From an uncultured Bacteroidales bacterium (GTDB taxonomy: Bacteria > Bacteroidota > Bacteroidia > Bacteroidales > Muribaculaceae): a DNA stretch of 64,000 nucleotides. Of this stretch, positions 1-7,561 are shown one piece after another. Within the stretch, counting starts at the first letter, position 1. Each line of letters opens with the position of its first letter. Where the stretch lies: the NCBI GenBank assembly GCA_902776835.1, contig CACYRK010000013.1:1-64000 (forward strand). Reading direction: 5' to 3'. A program made the translations under genes and the position numbers. The notes below the pieces were generated by a model. The model was not told where the DNA came from, did not search any database, and was given only the letters and a program-made list of their open reading frames with translations.

Positions 1-681
1 GGCCTTGGAGTTTATGCCCACACAGGTAAACTCATACTGATGCCCCTCGTCATAGACTTGCATGATGAACCCCGGCAGGCCACCAAACTTCCACGGTCCA
101 TCGGCAACAGGCACAGAGTCTGTATAAAATGCCCTCCACCGTCGGCCACGGAAGTCGCACACGGCACTCTTACATTCATAGCCCAATATCTCACACGTAT
201 CGTCGGTCAGCGTCCATTCCTGCACGGGTATGTCCTCTTCGTAAAGGAACCAGTCTGTGGAAACCTTGTCGATGACGGTGAAGCGCCCCTGCGGATAGTT
301 CTTGTAAATGCTGAAGGTCTCGCCACCTATGTACCTGTCGGGATTCGCTTGAATCTGTTCAGCCGTTGAGACGCGAATAAGTGAATCAATCTGCATAGCG
401 CGGAAACTCGTGAACTTCGACATGCCGTAAGTCACTTGCAATGTCATTCGATCGGTTTCGTTCCGACTGACGTCGGTTGTGTCAGTCAAGTACTTGAAGT
501 CATACATGAACTCCATCACCACCTTGCCGATTTCTTTCTGCTCAACGGGTGTGGCAGTGTTAATGGCTGAGGCTTTGCCAGCCTTGATTACATACACTTC
601 CTTCCTGTGCTCCACTTCTTGTGCCATCATAGTGCCGACAAGGGCAGAGGCGAGGGCGATAGATAATACTCTTTTCTTCAT
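1..681 (-). CDS. GLPGLI family secreted protein (partial, 3' end outside window)
   Basis: The reading frame runs leftward from the ATG at 679-681 to the window edge without a stop, so the C-terminus is missing. The first residues (MKKRVLSIALASALVGTMMA) form a signal peptide. Near the left edge lies the sequence GGLPGFIMQVYDE, which carries the GLPG motif that names the Bacteroidetes GLPGLI family, followed by the usual strand that returns to it. The function of the family is unknown; members are exported beta-rich proteins, often next to TonB-dependent receptors. A TAnnTTTG promoter lies about 30 nt upstream at 712-719. It is divergent from the two-component pair that follows. Confidence 0.85.
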   Translation of the reverse strand, partial: MKKRVLSIALASALVGTMMAQEVEHRKEVYVIKAGKASAINTATPVEQKEIGKVVMEFMYDFKYLTDTTDVSRNETDRMTLQVTYGMSKFTSFRAMQIDSLIRVSTAEQIQANPDRYIGGETFSIYKNYPQGRFTVIDKVSTDWFLYEEDIPVQEWTLTDDTCEILGYECKSAVCDFRGRRWRAFYTDSVPVADGPWKFGGLPGFIMQVYDEGHQYEFTCVGINSKA

Positions 682-711
682 TTTATTTACGCTTTGATGT
701 ATAATCGGGTG

Positions 712-719
712 CAAAATTA
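712..719 (-). promoter_or_regulatory. -7 element TAATTTTG for the GLPGLI gene
   Basis: TAATTTTG on the minus strand fits the Bacteroidetes TAnnTTTG consensus and predicts transcription from about 705, 24 nt before the ATG. Confidence 0.6.
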
Positions 720-815
720 GGGCTATTTCATCCCGCAAAAGAAAATAATTATTACTGAATTATTACTGTTTCACTTTTTAAGATGTCTTTTAATCAGGAA
801 CACGGCACAAAATGA

Positions 816-823
816 GTAACTTT
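816..823 (+). promoter_or_regulatory. -7 element TAACTTTG for the histidine kinase operon
   Basis: TAACTTTG at 816-823 fits TAnnTTTG exactly. It lies inside the longest possible reading of the kinase gene and 9 nt before the ATG at 833. This argues that translation begins at 833 on a leaderless or nearly leaderless transcript. Confidence 0.65.
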
Positions 824-832
824 GCAGCCGAT

Positions 833-2329
833 ATGGGAAGAAGAATCAAATTTATATATGGCCTGACCATCTGCGCCATTGTAGCCTACAGCTTTGTGCA
901 AGGCTATTGGCTTTATAACCGTTACCGACTGTCGCTTGAAGAATACAAAAGAGAACTGTACAGTATGATTATTGCATGTGCTGAAGAAGATATAGCAATC
1001 AGGAAAACATTGCCACATTCTCCGAGGTTCTATGGTAACCGTTTAAGGAAAACATACAATATAAAGGGGGACGATGCTGTTGAGACATGGAGGTATGAAA
1101 TCTTTGCGCTTGATACGCTACATTACATTCCCAAAGGAACAGATGCCCATGCATATCTATTGGATTATGTAGCCAGCCTCCATGATAGCCTTCCAGCGGA
1201 ACTGCCTAAAGGCTTGGAATACTTTGTGTTTACTTGTGACAGCAAGAATAAGAAAGACAAGGGAACAAGCCAATTAGTTGAAGCACTTAACCGCTTCACC
1301 GTTGACCATCAGCATCCATTCCAAAAGGAAAGACTCGACAGTATCCTGCGTTCAAAGGGTATCACGACACAAAGCATCACTACCACGAAAACCGATACGA
1401 TGGTTTGGCAACCGTCTATGCAAATACATGGCTCCATTTGGCAACCCATAATGCAAGTGTCTTATCCTTACGACATCTTCGAGGGGCAGGAGGTTCTGGT
1501 GACAACAGCCATCAGTATTTCACCCGTTATCCGCAGGATGGCCTATACGCTGCTCATAACCGTGTTGCTATCGCTGTTCCTTATCTTCTGTCTGGTCTAT
1601 CAGATACTGACCATCCGAAAGCAACGGCACATCGAGGCTATCCGGCAGGAGTTTCTTCACACGATGATTCATGAACTGAAACGGCCTATATCGACATTGA
1701 AGATGTGCGTGTCATTCATGGGCAATGAACGGATGATGCAGCACGGGGAGAGCAAGCAGAAGATACTGAACAGTTCGTATAACGAGTTGGACAACCTGAC
1801 TTCTTATTTCTCGAAACTGCGCGACATCACGTTCAGCGATACGGAGAAGATTCCGCTGGTAAAGTCTCGATTTGCGTTGTGCGGACTGATAGAGGAATGT
1901 ATCGGCAAGCAGAATATCCCATCGGACAAAGAGGTGAGGATGGAGATTGTGGCCGAGGACGATTTGGAGATACGGGCCGACCGTATGCATCTGGCAAACA
2001 TCGTCTGCAACCTGCTGGAGAATGCCATCAAATACTCTGTAGGGTCGGTGATCATCAGAATAGGCTACCGGATGCGTGAGGACGGGATGGTGCAAATCAC
2101 CGTGGCGGACAATGGCATCGGCATCGCAAAGGCCGACCAGCGGTATGTGTTCAATAAGTTCTACCGTAGTGAGTCAGTAAAGGACAAGGCCATCCCCGGC
2201 ATCGGGCTTGGACTGAGTTATGTGAAGTTGTTGGTGGAGGCACATGGTGGCCGCATCAGCCTTGACAGCACGGAGGGTAAAGGCACCACGTTTACAATCA
2301 TAATACCGCAGAGGGATGGAGAGGATTAA
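833..2329 (+). CDS. Two-component sensor histidine kinase
   Basis: A membrane histidine kinase that should phosphorylate the response regulator encoded next. The frame opens at 812, but the ATG at 833 (MGRRIKF) is preferred because the promoter element sits at 816-823. A first transmembrane helix lies within the first 30 residues and a second near residues 235-260, enclosing a sensor region of about 200 residues with no recognisable fold. The H-box (FLHTMIHELKRP, His near residue 280) is followed by the ATPase domain with N-box (NLLENAIKYS), G1 (DNGIGI) and G2 (GIGLGLSY). The stop overlaps the start of the regulator gene by 14 nt, so the two are translationally coupled. The signal sensed cannot be read from the sequence. 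Confidence 0.93.
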   Translation: MGRRIKFIYGLTICAIVAYSFVQGYWLYNRYRLSLEEYKRELYSMIIACAEEDIAIRKTLPHSPRFYGNRLRKTYNIKGDDAVETWRYEIFALDTLHYIPKGTDAHAYLLDYVASLHDSLPAELPKGLEYFVFTCDSKNKKDKGTSQLVEALNRFTVDHQHPFQKERLDSILRSKGITTQSITTTKTDTMVWQPSMQIHGSIWQPIMQVSYPYDIFEGQEVLVTTAISISPVIRRMAYTLLITVLLSLFLIFCLVYQILTIRKQRHIEAIRQEFLHTMIHELKRPISTLKMCVSFMGNERMMQHGESKQKILNSSYNELDNLTSYFSKLRDITFSDTEKIPLVKSRFALCGLIEECIGKQNIPSDKEVRMEIVAEDDLEIRADRMHLANIVCNLLENAIKYSVGSVIIRIGYRMREDGMVQITVADNGIGIAKADQRYVFNKFYRSESVKDKAIPGIGLGLSYVKLLVEAHGGRISLDSTEGKGTTFTIIIPQRDGED

Positions 2330-2993
2330 AATATTGCTCGTTGACGATGACCACCAGAACTCGGAGTTGCTAAGGAAGTTCCTGGAGGTAGAAGGCTTTG
2401 AAGTGAAGTATGCCAAGAATGGACGTGCGGGATGGGAAATGTACGCTGCCAACCGCCCCGACTTGGTGCTGCTCGACATCAACATGCCGCTGATGAATGG
2501 TTTCGAGTTGGCACGGATGATACGTGAGCAAGATCGCGACGTGCTGATCTTCTTTCTCACCGACCGAACGGAAAAGGCCGACCGTCTGAAAGGGTTCGAC
2601 ATGAAAGGCAATGACTATATCCCCAAGCCGTTCTATCCCGAAGAACTCATCGCAAAAATTAAAGAACGATTCGAGCACCGCCAACCCACACTTCCATCAC
2701 GTATCACCATCGGCCGGACTATCTTTGACAGTAATCTCTCAACGATTGAATATGCCGGAACGGTGCACCATCTCTCTGCTCGCCAATCGGAGATTTTCAC
2801 CATCTTAGCCCAGCATATCGGCCAGACCGTAGAGCGTTCATATCTGTTGGAACATGTTTGGGGTAACGACAGTTATGCCAACTCCCTCGCCCTCAACGTT
2901 CAGATAACTTATATCCGCAAAGCACTCGCCTCCGATCCCACCATAGCCATTGTGTCGCTGAAAAAGCGAGGCATTGTCATGGATGTAAAATAA
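2316..2993 (+). CDS. OmpR-family response regulator
   Basis: A 225-residue DNA-binding regulator partnered with the preceding kinase. The receiver domain (residues 1-115) has the acidic pair D11/D12, the phosphoacceptor D54 (VLLDINMP), T82 and K104 (YIPKPF). The C-terminal winged helix (about 125-220) holds the recognition region LEHVWGNDSYANSLALNVQ, typical of Trans_reg_C. The length is normal for the family. The gene starts inside the 3' end of the kinase gene. Targets are unknown; the divergent GLPGLI gene and the genes to the right are possible but unproven. Confidence 0.95.
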   Translation: MERIKILLVDDDHQNSELLRKFLEVEGFEVKYAKNGRAGWEMYAANRPDLVLLDINMPLMNGFELARMIREQDRDVLIFFLTDRTEKADRLKGFDMKGNDYIPKPFYPEELIAKIKERFEHRQPTLPSRITIGRTIFDSNLSTIEYAGTVHHLSARQSEIFTILAQHIGQTVERSYLLEHVWGNDSYANSLALNVQITYIRKALASDPTIAIVSLKKRGIVMDVK

Positions 2994-3306
2994 TTTAAAA
3001 GTATAGAAGGCATATCAGCCCAAGACCGCCCGACGCTCGACCTTTAGTCGCTTTGCCGGCAAAGAACACCCTCTTCTTTGCCTCTAGAAATAGATATGGA
3101 AGGTAAAGACGTGCGCCGCATCATGGGTATCATCCAAGAGGCTATGCTCCACAAGGTGCATGATCCAGCAGGGAGATATGTGGAAATATAAATATGTCGT
3201 TAAGTGTCTAATAGCCATCGAAGCAATATTATACGATAATGTGATTTAAGGTTATTTAATGATATTTTTTTGCACATATAAGGAAAAAGAATTAATTTTG
3301 CATCCT
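2994..3306. other. Intergenic DNA with a palindrome and a 31-codon ORF remnant
   Basis: No convincing full gene lies here. A perfect 14-bp palindrome, CTTTGCCGGCAAAG, sits at 3052-3065. An ATG at 3096 opens 31 codons (MEGKDVRRIMGIIQEAMLHK and on) ending at 3191. The composition is protein-like, but there is no promoter or recognisable family, so a decayed gene tail is more likely than a peptide gene. The retron promoter follows at 3269-3300. Confidence 0.4.
3269..3300 (+). promoter_or_regulatory. Complete Bacteroidetes promoter for the retron-like locus
   Basis: TTTG at 3269-3272 (-33 element) and TAATTTTG at 3293-3300 (-7 element) are separated by 20 nt, the canonical spacing. Transcription should begin near 3307, about 330 nt before the first ORF and about 600 nt before the reverse transcriptase, leaving a long untranslated leader. 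Confidence 0.75.
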
Positions 3307-3730
3307 CGCTCTTTGAAATGGTAAATAGTTACGCGGTGCTTAGTTCTTGAAGTGAATTTAGTTTCACAACCGAAAAGGTCTATGGGCCCATTAGGACTGC
3401 CTTAACTGCTCTCGTTCGAGACTACCCTCTCGTTCATGGCACTTTGGCAGAAGAGTTGATTCGACAGAAACGACGAGTCGTTTATGGTCATCAATCGATT
3501 CAATAGTGTCTTTTTTGCTCAAAGTTTAATGGACACGGAATAAGGGGGATGGAACAGGAACAGCGCATATAGGACATTGCGTAACGTCGTAATGTAGGAC
3601 ACGGGTTCGACGTTGCCCGATTAACGTCCTATATTTATGTTGAAATTTATTTTTTATCATGAGGAGCAGAGACTAGGTTTCAGGCTCCTTGGCTCAGAGA
3701 GCCGTTGTTCCATCTCCAGCAGGAGAGTTG
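3307..3730 (+). ncRNA. Structured leader RNA, candidate retron msr-msd
   Basis: The transcript leader upstream of the reverse transcriptase is rich in stem-loops. GTGAA 3352-3356 pairs with 3363-3367. CTGCC 3397-3401 pairs with 3446-3450 and encloses a duplicated CTCTCGTTC. AAACGAC 3468-3474 pairs with 3477-3483. A long hairpin pairs ATATAGGAC 3567-3575 with 3626-3634, with an inner stem AACGTCG 3583-3589 to 3608-3614. Three short hairpins run in a row: 3663-3667/3684-3688, 3691-3695/3699-3703 and 3713-3717/3722-3726. This is the position and style of a retron msr-msd. I did not find a convincing a1/a2 pair joining the two ends, so the boundaries and the branching guanosine are undetermined. 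Confidence 0.45.
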
Positions 3731-3885
3731 TTCTTTTAAATAATGGTAAGAAGAAAGGCCGGAAAAGACTCGGTGCAATCTTCAAGAGTTTGTGGAAAAC
3801 GTTTCGCAAGTGTGTTGAGTTTATACTCGCCCTTGGTTTTATCGCAAAACTTGCATTGTTAATTTTGAATTGGCTCGGCTGGTAA
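3637..3885 (+). CDS. Small basic protein with C-terminal membrane helix, possible retron accessory
   Basis: An 82-codon ORF between the structured RNA and the reverse transcriptase, ending 18 nt before it. The C-terminal third is a basic patch (GKKKGRKRLG) followed by an amphipathic stretch and a hydrophobic helix (FILALGFIAKLALLILNWLG), an architecture common in small membrane-acting toxins. The first 30 codons overlap three predicted RNA hairpins and look less protein-like. The ATG at 3637 is nevertheless the only ATG in this frame. It may be the effector of the retron-like unit or a coding accident over an RNA gene. Confidence 0.4.
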   Translation: MLKFIFYHEEQRLGFRLLGSESRCSISSRRVVLLNNGKKKGRKRLGAIFKSLWKTFRKCVEFILALGFIAKLALLILNWLGW

Positions 3886-3903
3886 CATCCCTACTTATTT
3901 TTT

Positions 3904-4773
3904 ATGCTCATTCAGAAAAACGATATATTATGTTCTTACGTTCTGCACAAGAGTGTAGAGCGTGTGAATTATATTATTGAACATCTAAAAGAGTTTTATA
4001 CGGAGTTCTACCGCTATAAAACAGACAAACTTGGAAACAAAAGGCTAAACAAACCACAGTATAAAGAGAAATATGGCGATTTTTGGACAAGGGTCATAAA
4101 CCCACCAAAAGATGAACTGAAGGAAATTCAGAAGCGAATCAATAAATACTTGGTTGATAATATTGAGATGCCAGAGTATGCGTTTGGAGGTATCAAATCT
4201 CGTGATAATATCCGAAATGCGCGTTTCCACAAAGGACAGAAATATGTGTTTCAGACGGATCTGAAAGACTTCTTTCCATATATTACCCATAAAAAAGTAT
4301 ATGAAATGTTTGTGAGAGTCGGGTTCTCGCATGACGTTTCATCAATGCTAACAAAGCTAACTACATATAACGGTCATCTCCCTCAAGGTGCGCCAACTTC
4401 TACCACTATAGCCAATTTGGTGTTTATGCCAACAGGAAGGGCTTTACAGGCAATTGCAAGACGTGAAGGCCTGAGATTCACAACATTTGTAGATGACGTG
4501 ACCATGTCGTCACAAACAGACTTCAAACACGTAGTGCCAGAGATAATAGAAACAATTACATCCTACGGATTTAAGATTTCCCAAGGGAAGACGACATACA
4601 AATCAGGAATTACAGATATAACAGGAGTAAAGATGCTAAATAACTCTCTGACTGTTACTGATAAGTTTATTGTTGCCATCGAAAAGGAGGTGGATAATTC
4701 TTCACCGAGGGCAAAAGGATTATTAAACTATAAAGAGCGAATAAAGATATTATCAAAGTCAAAAAGTAAATAA
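3904..4773 (+). CDS. Retron-type reverse transcriptase
   Basis: A 289-residue RNA-directed DNA polymerase. Retron region X is present as NARFH (105-109, consensus NAxxH). Motif A is QTDLKDFF with catalytic D119. The QGAPTS turn is at 161-166. The catalytic box is FVDD (195-198) in place of the commoner YxDD. Region Y is ITG (239-241) where most retrons have VTG. No maturase, endonuclease or fused effector domain is present, and the length is at the short end for retron enzymes. It follows a long structured leader and a small membrane ORF. In retrons this enzyme copies msd RNA into branched msDNA that arms an anti-phage effector; here that role is inferred. A group II intron or diversity-generating enzyme fits less well. 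Confidence 0.85.
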   Translation: MLIQKNDILCSYVLHKSVERVNYIIEHLKEFYTEFYRYKTDKLGNKRLNKPQYKEKYGDFWTRVINPPKDELKEIQKRINKYLVDNIEMPEYAFGGIKSRDNIRNARFHKGQKYVFQTDLKDFFPYITHKKVYEMFVRVGFSHDVSSMLTKLTTYNGHLPQGAPTSTTIANLVFMPTGRALQAIARREGLRFTTFVDDVTMSSQTDFKHVVPEIIETITSYGFKISQGKTTYKSGITDITGVKMLNNSLTVTDKFIVAIEKEVDNSSPRAKGLLNYKERIKILSKSKSK

Positions 4774-4991
4774 TATGCAAGAGTTCAGATTTGAGGATAA
4801 AGAAAGAAAAGCGATATTTTGGGGTAGTGCCTCATACATATAATATGTTTGTCCAACCCACCGGCGAATCGCCTCTGATGGTCTTAGACCGTGCGGTTTG
4901 TTTGGCTAAAAATAGTTAATGGTAATATAAACGGCTGATAATCAATACAAAATCGTCGCAAAACAAGTTTTCAACGAGGAAGAATACTAAG
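4774..4991. other. Gene-free tail of the retron-like unit
   Basis: Two tiny ORFs follow the reverse transcriptase: 22 codons at 4775-4843 (MQEFRFEDKERKAIFWGSAS and on) and 24 codons at 4845-4919. Neither has a recognisable family. Two adjacent short palindromes (GGCGA-a-TCGCC and GGTCT-t-AGACC) lie at 4863-4890. The terminator follows at 4992. Remnants of a further accessory gene are possible. Confidence 0.35.
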
Positions 4992-5026
4992 AAAAAGCGA
5001 TGTGGCACACAACCACATCGCTTTTT
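4992..5026 (+). terminator. Rho-independent terminator after the retron-like unit
   Basis: AAGCGATGTGG pairs with CCACATCGCTT around a 7-nt loop and runs into T5. Flanking A residues make it usable on both strands. Confidence 0.85.
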
Positions 5027-5113
5027 ACTCATCGCAGGAGCCAAAACACCGATTGCCTGACAATGAAACCAAATCGTAATCACGGCTCTTGACGATGAAT
5101 AAATCTTTAATTG

Positions 5114-5121
5114 TAATTTTG
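5114..5121 (+). promoter_or_regulatory. -7 element TAATTTTG for the TerC-type gene
   Basis: The element ends 5 nt before the ATG at 5127, so the predicted start of transcription falls at or next to the start codon. Confidence 0.65.
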
Positions 5122-5126
5122 CAGCC

Positions 5127-6128
5127 ATGAGTTTATCAGTATTACCCCTCTGGGCTTGGATAGTATTTTATGTGTTAGTGCTGCTCATGCTGATTGCCGA
5201 CTTAAAGATGTTCGGCCGCAAGGGTGAGCATGAGGTGAAAGTTGGCGAGGCGCTTAAAATGACTGCCGTGTGGATAGGTGTCTCCCTGCTGTTTTGCGCT
5301 GGCATCTATTTCTTCTATCCGGGCAACTCCCATGAGATGGCATTGGAATTCTTGGCAGGTTACCTGATAGAGAAATCGCTGTCGATGGACAACCTGTTTG
5401 TGTTCCTCATGCTGTTCTCATTCTTCGGCATCGAGCGCAAATATCAGCACGAGGTGCTGTTTTGGGGCATCTTCGGCGCGCTCGTCTTGCGCAGCATCTT
5501 CATTTTTGCCGGTGCTGCCATGGTCGAACGTTTCGAGTGGGTGCTGGGACTCTTTGGCCTCTTTCTGCTGTACACCGGCGGCAAGATGTTTTTCCACGAC
5601 GACAACATGCAGGCCGACCCCTCGCAAAACATCATCGTGCGATGGTTTCGCAAACTCTTCCCCGTGACCGACAAGATGCATGGCGACCGCTTCTTCATCG
5701 TGGAGAACGGGCGACGCCTGGCCACGCCGCTTTTCGTGGCCCTGCTGGTGATTGAGACCACCGATGTCGCTTTTGCTGTCGACAGCATCCCGGCCGTGTT
5801 CAGTGTCAGCCGCGACCCGTTCATCGTGCTCACGTCGAACATCTTTGCCATTCTTGGCCTGCGCGCACTATATTTTGCGCTGGCTGCCGTGGCCAAATAT
5901 TTCACCTACCTGAAATACGGGCTCGGAGTGATACTGATTTTCGTCGGCGTCAAGATGTTGCTCGCCATGAATGAGTACATCAACGATTTGGGCTCGCTCA
6001 TCGGCCTCAACCTCGACCTGCCCCACATCGAGGTGCCCACAGCCATCAGCCTTGCCGTAATCTTTGGCGTGCTGCTGCTGTCGATGTTGCTCTCAGTAAT
6101 AGTGACCCGCCGAAAAGCCCAAGCCTAA
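5127..6128 (+). CDS. TerC/Alx family integral membrane protein
   Basis: A 333-residue polytopic protein of the TerC family, whose better studied members (Alx, MeeF/MeeY) export manganese or load it onto secreted enzymes. About eight to nine hydrophobic helices are visible. Family signatures are the acidic intramembrane stretches EKSLSMDNLFVFLMLF (near residues 82-97) and ETTDVAFAVDSIPAVF (near 211-226), which carry the paired aspartates and glutamates thought to bind the metal. The length is normal for Alx-type proteins. It is a single-gene unit with its own promoter. No yybP-ykoY-like riboswitch is visible upstream; the distance from promoter to ATG leaves no room for one. Confidence 0.9.
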   Translation: MSLSVLPLWAWIVFYVLVLLMLIADLKMFGRKGEHEVKVGEALKMTAVWIGVSLLFCAGIYFFYPGNSHEMALEFLAGYLIEKSLSMDNLFVFLMLFSFFGIERKYQHEVLFWGIFGALVLRSIFIFAGAAMVERFEWVLGLFGLFLLYTGGKMFFHDDNMQADPSQNIIVRWFRKLFPVTDKMHGDRFFIVENGRRLATPLFVALLVIETTDVAFAVDSIPAVFSVSRDPFIVLTSNIFAILGLRALYFALAAVAKYFTYLKYGLGVILIFVGVKMLLAMNEYINDLGSLIGLNLDLPHIEVPTAISLAVIFGVLLLSMLLSVIVTRRKAQA

Positions 6129-6133
6129 CCAAA

Positions 6134-7282
6134 TCACCCCAACACCGACTTCACAAGGTAGCCACTTTGTTCGAGCCAGAGTTGGAAGAAATGGTCATAG
6201 ACCATGTATTCATTACCTTCTTTGGTTAAGAAATCCTTGGCGAGCAAGCCCTTCACCGCCGACACAACACTGCTGGCTGTGCTCAGACGATATTTTGCAA
6301 TAAAATTGCCAGATGATATCTCTTTAACGCGCCCTTCGGAAGCAATGGCAACAAAAACGTTACGCTGGCGTTCCGACATCTGACTAAACAGGGTTTTATA
6401 ATATTCGTTATTCAAATCTAGAATATAGTTTATGGCAGCATCTACCATACCCACAGTGCATGTCGCGCCACACTCCGTGTTTAAATAAAGCACATTCATT
6501 ATCCGCTGCAAGGCCGAAGTGACACCACGGAAACGATGATACACCTCGTGCACCACACCACTTTCAAGCATCTTGTCGTTCTTCAGGAATTGTCGCTCAG
6601 CAAAAGCAGCATATTTTTCTTCAGGGATGGGCTCGAGTGCCATCGTAATCACCGATTGGTAAAAAGGGCGTGCCGGCGAAGTGAAAATCTCGTTCATCAA
6701 GTGCCTTTTTGAACCCGAGAACAAGAACGATGCGTTGCCACATCGCTGTATATGACTCCGCAATGCCGCCTCGACACTCTCGCCGTGGGGATACTCAGTA
6801 ATCTTCTGGAACTCATCGATAGCCACCAGGCACGGACGGTCGGCGGTGTTGAGATAACTAAAGATTTCCTCAAGGGTTGTCGACGGATTAACATGCTCTC
6901 CAAGACCGATGCCCCACACAGGATTACCGCTAAAGTCAAAAGAGATTTGCTGTTGAAGAGATTTCAAAGCAATAAAGAAGCGCTCCATCACTTTGCGCCC
7001 CAATGGTTTAAGTTGTTCAAAAATCGATTGTCCAAGTACACTCACAAACTCAGCAAGCGAATTGGTAGAGTAGATATCTACAATGAAAGTGTAGTACTTC
7101 GCTTTTATCTCGGGAAGGCCAAAACAATGATGTATCAAGTCGGTTTTGCCAAGCCGACGAGGTGCAATAAGTGCCATATTGTTCTCATTGGTGAGCAGTT
7201 TCACCAAATCGGCTGTCTCTTTCTCTCGATCGCAAAAATACTCCGGGCCTGCATAGCCTCGTGTAACAAAGGGATTTACCAT
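6134..7282 (-). CDS. P-loop ATPase 1 with C-terminal winged helix (ATPase_2 type)
   Basis: A STAND-like AAA ATPase of the COG1672 kind. Starting from MVNPF at 7282, Walker A is LIAPRRLGKTD (near residues 38-48), Walker B is CLVAIDEFQ (near 151-159) and the sensor is FLFSGS. The last 80 residues (QRNVFVAIASEGRVKEISS onward) read as a winged-helix DNA-binding domain, and the PD-(D/E)xK-like end of many relatives is absent. The frame could extend three codons to 7291. The gene is monocistronic, AT-richer than its neighbours, and preceded by a promoter overlapped by palindromes and a four-unit 15-bp array. Its function is unknown; autoregulation through the winged helix is inferred. Confidence 0.85.
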   Translation of the reverse strand: MVNPFVTRGYAGPEYFCDREKETADLVKLLTNENNMALIAPRRLGKTDLIHHCFGLPEIKAKYYTFIVDIYSTNSLAEFVSVLGQSIFEQLKPLGRKVMERFFIALKSLQQQISFDFSGNPVWGIGLGEHVNPSTTLEEIFSYLNTADRPCLVAIDEFQKITEYPHGESVEAALRSHIQRCGNASFLFSGSKRHLMNEIFTSPARPFYQSVITMALEPIPEEKYAAFAERQFLKNDKMLESGVVHEVYHRFRGVTSALQRIMNVLYLNTECGATCTVGMVDAAINYILDLNNEYYKTLFSQMSERQRNVFVAIASEGRVKEISSGNFIAKYRLSTASSVVSAVKGLLAKDFLTKEGNEYMVYDHFFQLWLEQSGYLVKSVLG

Positions 7283-7305
7283 AATCATCATTTTTATTAT
7301 TGGCG

Positions 7306-7336
7306 CAAAGTTAAGCAGAAATTTTCAATTATCAAA
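7306..7336 (-). promoter_or_regulatory. Promoter of ATPase 1 with overlapping palindrome
   Basis: On the minus strand TTTG (7333-7336) and TAACTTTG (7306-7313) are spaced by 19 nt. The palindrome TTATCAAA-g-TTTTGATAA (7329-7346) covers the -33 element, as an operator would. Confidence 0.65.
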
Positions 7337-7340
7337 GTTT

Positions 7341-7400
7341 TGATAATCATAAAAGTGATAATCATATTTATGATAATCACTTTTATGATAACGGCTGGCT
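7341..7400. repeat. 15-bp tandem array TGATAATCA x4 upstream of ATPase 1
   Basis: Units begin at 7341, 7356, 7371 and 7386, a constant 15-bp period. Three carry TGATAATCA, itself nearly palindromic, and the fourth decays to TGATAACG. The set also folds as one large inverted repeat. It lies directly upstream of the -33 element. Confidence 0.85.
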
Positions 7401-7425
7401 ATAGGCGCTATCATTTTTTTGATTT

Positions 7426-7453
7426 CACAAAATGTGTAACACAAAATGTGTAA
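7426..7453. repeat. Tandem duplicate of CACAAAATGTGTAA
   Basis: Two perfect 14-bp copies stand in tandem. Each contains the inverted repeat CACA-aaa-TGTG. They lie beyond the 15-bp array and before the 3' end of the methyltransferase gene. Confidence 0.7.
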
Positions 7454-7485
7454 TCATTTTTTATCCCAAGGGGAGGATGGCTTCT

Positions 7486-7547
7486 ATGGCATCTATATAG
7501 GTGCTATAGATGCCATAAGTGCTATAGATGCTATAGGTGCTATTGCC
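7486..7547. repeat. 12-bp perfect hairpin and 18-bp direct repeats 3' of the methyltransferase
   Basis: ATGGCATCTATA (7486-7497) and TATAGATGCCAT (7505-7516) form a perfect stem with a 7-nt loop. Units starting GTGCTATAGATGC repeat at 7501 and 7519, with a truncated third at 7537. It may act as a 3' end for the methyltransferase transcript. Confidence 0.6.
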
Positions 7548-7561
7548 CTGTGGAAGATGGG

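Noticed and set aside
3594..3634. tRNA/tmRNA-like 3' end (GGACACGGGTTCGACG)
   Set aside because: The T-arm would need a 10-nt loop, and no D-arm, anticodon arm or matching acceptor strand exists. It is better explained as part of the long hairpin at 3567-3634.
3904..4773. Diversity-generating retroelement or group II intron reverse transcriptase
   Set aside because: No template/variable repeat pair, no accessory Avd-like gene, no maturase domain and no intron domain V/VI are visible. The NAxxH motif fits retrons.
5027..5126. yybP-ykoY (manganese) riboswitch before the TerC-type gene
   Set aside because: The promoter lies 5 nt from the ATG, leaving no transcribed leader, and no conserved core is seen.
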